Source: Vogesella mureinivorans
GTDB taxonomy: Bacteria; Pseudomonadota; Gammaproteobacteria; Burkholderiales; Chromobacteriaceae
Assembly (NCBI RefSeq): GCF_007644035.1
Contig: NZ_VMTV02000471.1
Location: 124,001 to 188,000 of the forward strand
Length of the DNA stretch: 64,000 nt
Reading direction: 5' to 3'
Shown here: one piece after another, positions 61,883 to 64,000 of the stretch
Position numbering within the stretch: position 1 is the stretch's first letter
Layout of the letters: every line of letters begins with the position of its first letter
Notes under the pieces: generated by a model
Told to the model about the DNA's origin: nothing
Seen by the model: the letters and a program-made list of their open reading frames with translations, nothing else
Databases searched by the model: none
Program-made: the position numbers and the translations under genes

Positions 61883-62312
61883 CGCCGTACACCCGGTCGG
61901 CTTCCTTGATGAACGCATCCACCAGCGTGCCGGAGATATGGCCGAATACCGGGCCGATAATGGTTTCCAGCAGCTTGCTGGAAAACTCGTAACTCAGGCG
62001 AAACTCCACCTTGCAGCCCACCTCGCCCAAGGGGTGAAAGTGCCAGCGCCCCTCCAGAAACTTGAACGGGCCATCCACCAGCTGCATCAGGATGGTAGAC
62101 GGCGGCTGGTTCACATTGCGCGTGGTGAAATGCTGCTTCACCCGCAGGTAATCGATATGCAGGCTGGCCACCAGCGTATCGCCCTCGCGCGAGTGCTCCT
62201 CGCCCCTGGCGCACCACGGTAAAAAGCGCGGGTACTGGCTGACTTCGTCTACCAGACGGAACATCTGCTCTGGCGTGTGCGCCACCAGCACGTTTTTTTC
62301 GACGACTTGCAT
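61875..62312 (-). CDS. ratA: RatA/PasT family START-like protein
   Basis: 145 residues of polyketide cyclase/START fold: QVVEKNVLVAHTPEQMFRLVDEVSQYPRFLPWC and EFRLSYEFSSKLLETIIGPVFGHISGTLVDAFIKEAD. Homologues were reported as a 50S-associated toxin and as COQ10-like quinone chaperones; which role applies is open. Divergent from smpB. Confidence 0.94.
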   Translation of the reverse strand: MQVVEKNVLVAHTPEQMFRLVDEVSQYPRFLPWCARGEEHSREGDTLVASLHIDYLRVKQHFTTRNVNQPPSTILMQLVDGPFKFLEGRWHFHPLGEVGCKVEFRLSYEFSSKLLETIIGPVFGHISGTLVDAFIKEADRVYGDD

Positions 62313-62464
62313 GGTTTAACCGGCAAAAGAAAGGTGGAAGGTTACACAATGCCCACCCCTGCGGGCAAGCCGCCGGGACAAGCCCCTGAATTTTCGGCAC
62401 TTTGGCGAAAGCACCGAATCTGCTAGAATGCGCGATTCCCTGCAAACCTCTTTATCTGGCAGCC

Positions 62465-62911
62465 ATGAGCATTATCGACAACCGCAAGGCCTTCCACGAC
62501 TACTTTATCGAGGAACAACTCGAAGCCGGTCTGGTACTGGAAGGCTGGGAGGTCAAAGCGATTCGCGCCGGGCGCGTACAGCTGAAAGAAAGCTACGTCA
62601 TTTACCGTAACGGCGCTTTCTACCTGTTTGGCTGCCACATCACCCCGCTGCAATCCGCCTCTACCCACATCAAGCCCGACCCGGTGCGCGACCGCAAACT
62701 GCTGCTCAAGCACGAGCAGATCAGCCGCCTGATCGGCAAGGTAGAACGCGCCGGCTACACCATGGTGGCGCTGAACCTGCACTTCAGCAAAGGCAATATC
62801 AAGGCCGACGTCGGCCTGGCCAAAGGCAAGAAGCAGCACGACAAGCGCGAAACCGAAAAAGAACGCGAATGGCAGCGCGAAAAACAACGCCTGATCCGCA
62901 ACAAAGGCTAA
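62465..62911 (+). CDS. smpB: SsrA-binding protein SmpB
   Basis: 148 residues: [56 protein letters not shown], with a basic C-terminal tail [27 protein letters not shown]. Binds tmRNA to rescue stalled ribosomes. No ssrA gene is seen in the window. Start at [10 protein letters not shown]. Confidence 0.97.
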   Translation: MSIIDNRKAFHDYFIEEQLEAGLVLEGWEVKAIRAGRVQLKESYVIYRNGAFYLFGCHITPLQSASTHIKPDPVRDRKLLLKHEQISRLIGKVERAGYTMVALNLHFSKGNIKADVGLAKGKKQHDKRETEKEREWQREKQRLIRNKG

Positions 62912-62913
62912 CC

Positions 62914-63255
62914 ATGAAATCCAGCGCCTTCCAGCCGCTTATCCTCATCGTACTGGGCCTGCTGTGGTTCCTGAAAAGCAGCGCCCTGCTGCCCGACACC
63001 ACCACCCTGCTGGCCCTGCTGCTGGCCGCCAGCGGCATCGTGCTGCTGGTGGTAGATGGCCTGACCAAATCCACTGTCGTTACCGCCCCCATGCTGATGT
63101 ACGCCGGCGTAGCGGTTTACCTGTTTGACGAAGACAAACTGCGCCTGAGCCACATGCTGTCGCTGGGCATGATCCTGCTGGGCTTGCTGATGCTCATCGC
63201 CCGCAGCGACCGCATCCCGGAAAGACGCCAGCGCCGCGTAGCCGGTAACGACTAA
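62914..63255 (+). CDS. Small membrane protein of unknown function
   Basis: 113 residues with three or four hydrophobic segments (about 8-25, 30-50, 58-72, 82-98) and a basic C-terminal tail RSDRIPERRQRRVAGND. No recognised domain. It starts 2 bp after smpB, so the two are probably co-transcribed. Confidence 0.75.
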   Translation: MKSSAFQPLILIVLGLLWFLKSSALLPDTTTLLALLLAASGIVLLVVDGLTKSTVVTAPMLMYAGVAVYLFDEDKLRLSHMLSLGMILLGLLMLIARSDRIPERRQRRVAGND

Positions 63256-63314
63256 AGTAAACGTATTCCAAGCATTACTGGCTACCTGCCAGTTTTTTAC
63301 CTTCAAGGACAGTC

Positions 63315-64000
63315 ATGGACAAAATCCTCATCCTCGATTTCGGCTCCCAGGTCACCCAGCTGATCGCGCGCCGTGTACGTGAAGCGCATGTTTACTGCGA
63401 GCTGCACCCGTTCGACATGCCCATAGACGAGATCCGTGCCTTCGCCCCGAAAGCCATCATTCTGTCCGGTGGCCCCAACTCGGTGTACGAGTCCGACTAC
63501 CAGGCCGACCCGGCCGTATTTGAGCTGGGCGTACCGGTACTGGGCATCTGCTACGGCATGCAGTTCATGGCCCAGACCCTGGGCGGCAAAGTAGAAGCCG
63601 GCGACACGCGCGAATTCGGCTACGCCCAGATCCAGGCCCGCCACCACTCCAAGCTGCTGGAAGGCCTGCAAGACCACGTAGACGACGCCGGCAACGGTTT
63701 CCTGGACGTCTGGATGAGCCACGGCGACAAAGTCACCGCGCTGCCAGCCGGCTTTAACGTGATTGCCGAAACCCCGTCCTGCCCGATCGCCGCCATGGCC
63801 GACGAAGCACGCGGTTTCTACGCCGTACAGTTCCACCCCGAAGTCACCCACACCAAACGCGGCACCGAAATGCTGCACCGCTTCGTACTGCATGTAGCTG
63901 GCGCCAAGCCTAGCTGGACCATGCCGAACTACATCGAAGAAGCGGTACAGAAAATCCGCGACCAGGTCGGCGACGAAGAAGTCATCCTCGGCCTGTCCGG
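63315..64000 (+). CDS. guaA: GMP synthase (glutamine-hydrolysing), N-terminal part (runs off window)
   Basis: 228 residues visible. The class I amidotransferase domain has [34 protein letters not shown], the nucleophile [15 protein letters not shown] and [11 protein letters not shown]. The last residues (EEVILGLSG) begin the ATP pyrophosphatase P loop. Makes GMP from XMP. AAGGA precedes ATG 63315. Confidence 0.97.
   Translation, partial: MDKILILDFGSQVTQLIARRVREAHVYCELHPFDMPIDEIRAFAPKAIILSGGPNSVYESDYQADPAVFELGVPVLGICYGMQFMAQTLGGKVEAGDTREFGYAQIQARHHSKLLEGLQDHVDDAGNGFLDVWMSHGDKVTALPAGFNVIAETPSCPIAAMADEARGFYAVQFHPEVTHTKRGTEMLHRFVLHVAGAKPSWTMPNYIEEAVQKIRDQVGDEEVILGLS

Overview
The window looks like ordinary chromosome of a beta-proteobacterium of the order Neisseriales, most like the Chromobacteriaceae (Chromobacterium/Vogesella-type). 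The grounds are the thrS-infC-rpmI-rplT-pheST-ihfA-merR and pyrG-kdsA-eno-ftsB orders, the IF3 N-terminus (IAQERE...), an endonuclease-type MutL, a CheV/CheZ chemotaxis set and about 60% GC. The placement is inference from gene order and protein sequence. I see no rRNA, CRISPR array, insertion sequence, prophage or plasmid gene.

Layout. 1-9.2 kb is chemotaxis: a leftward operon (FlrB-like kinase, STAS protein, CheY, CheA running off the edge) faces a rightward run of two CheV paralogues, CheY, CheZ, CheA and an EAL-HDOD protein. 9.2-11.1 kb holds tsaB-rimI-udg4. 11.2-17.7 kb holds a dispersed phosphorelay plus partner switch: hybrid kinase, Hpt, soluble-type MCP, STAS, and a REC-PP2C-HATPase protein. 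This resembles the HptB-HsbR-HsbA pathway. 17.8-23.8 kb holds a YigZ protein, a FixL/FixJ-like pair facing an orphan periplasmic binding protein, and a GntR regulator with a palindromic site.

24.0-24.4 kb is a Pro-Arg-His-His tRNA cluster. 24.6-36.0 kb is a mixed metabolic and sensory stretch: folD, purU, thioredoxin plus a degenerate Nudix protein, a BaiN-like flavoprotein, an SBP, an MCP with an extra C-terminal domain, a TPMT, LysE/YfcF and LysR. 36.1-43.8 kb is the leftward translation cluster: tRNA-Val, a threonine-rich leader with an attenuator-like hairpin, thrS, infC with a non-AUG start, rpmI, rplT, pheS, pheT, ihfA, merR and tRNA-Pro. 43.9-54.1 kb is tgt-yajC-secD-secF, dedA, mutL and an M16 peptidase. 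54.1-64 kb is a small lipoprotein, rpmBG, pyrG-kdsA-eno-ftsB, a diguanylate cyclase, ratA-rnfH facing smpB, a small membrane protein and the start of guaA.

Two observations stand out. First, the octamer TTGGCCGC (extended consensus AAGGTTGGCCGCA) occurs about 60 times on both strands, roughly once per kilobase. It often sits as inverted pairs forming intergenic hairpins and terminators. In density and layout this is how DNA uptake sequences behave in Neisseriaceae, but the sequence is not one I recognise. Second, thrS is preceded by a 12-residue leader peptide with four consecutive Thr codons, an overlapping hairpin and an intrinsic terminator, which is the architecture of a transcription attenuator.
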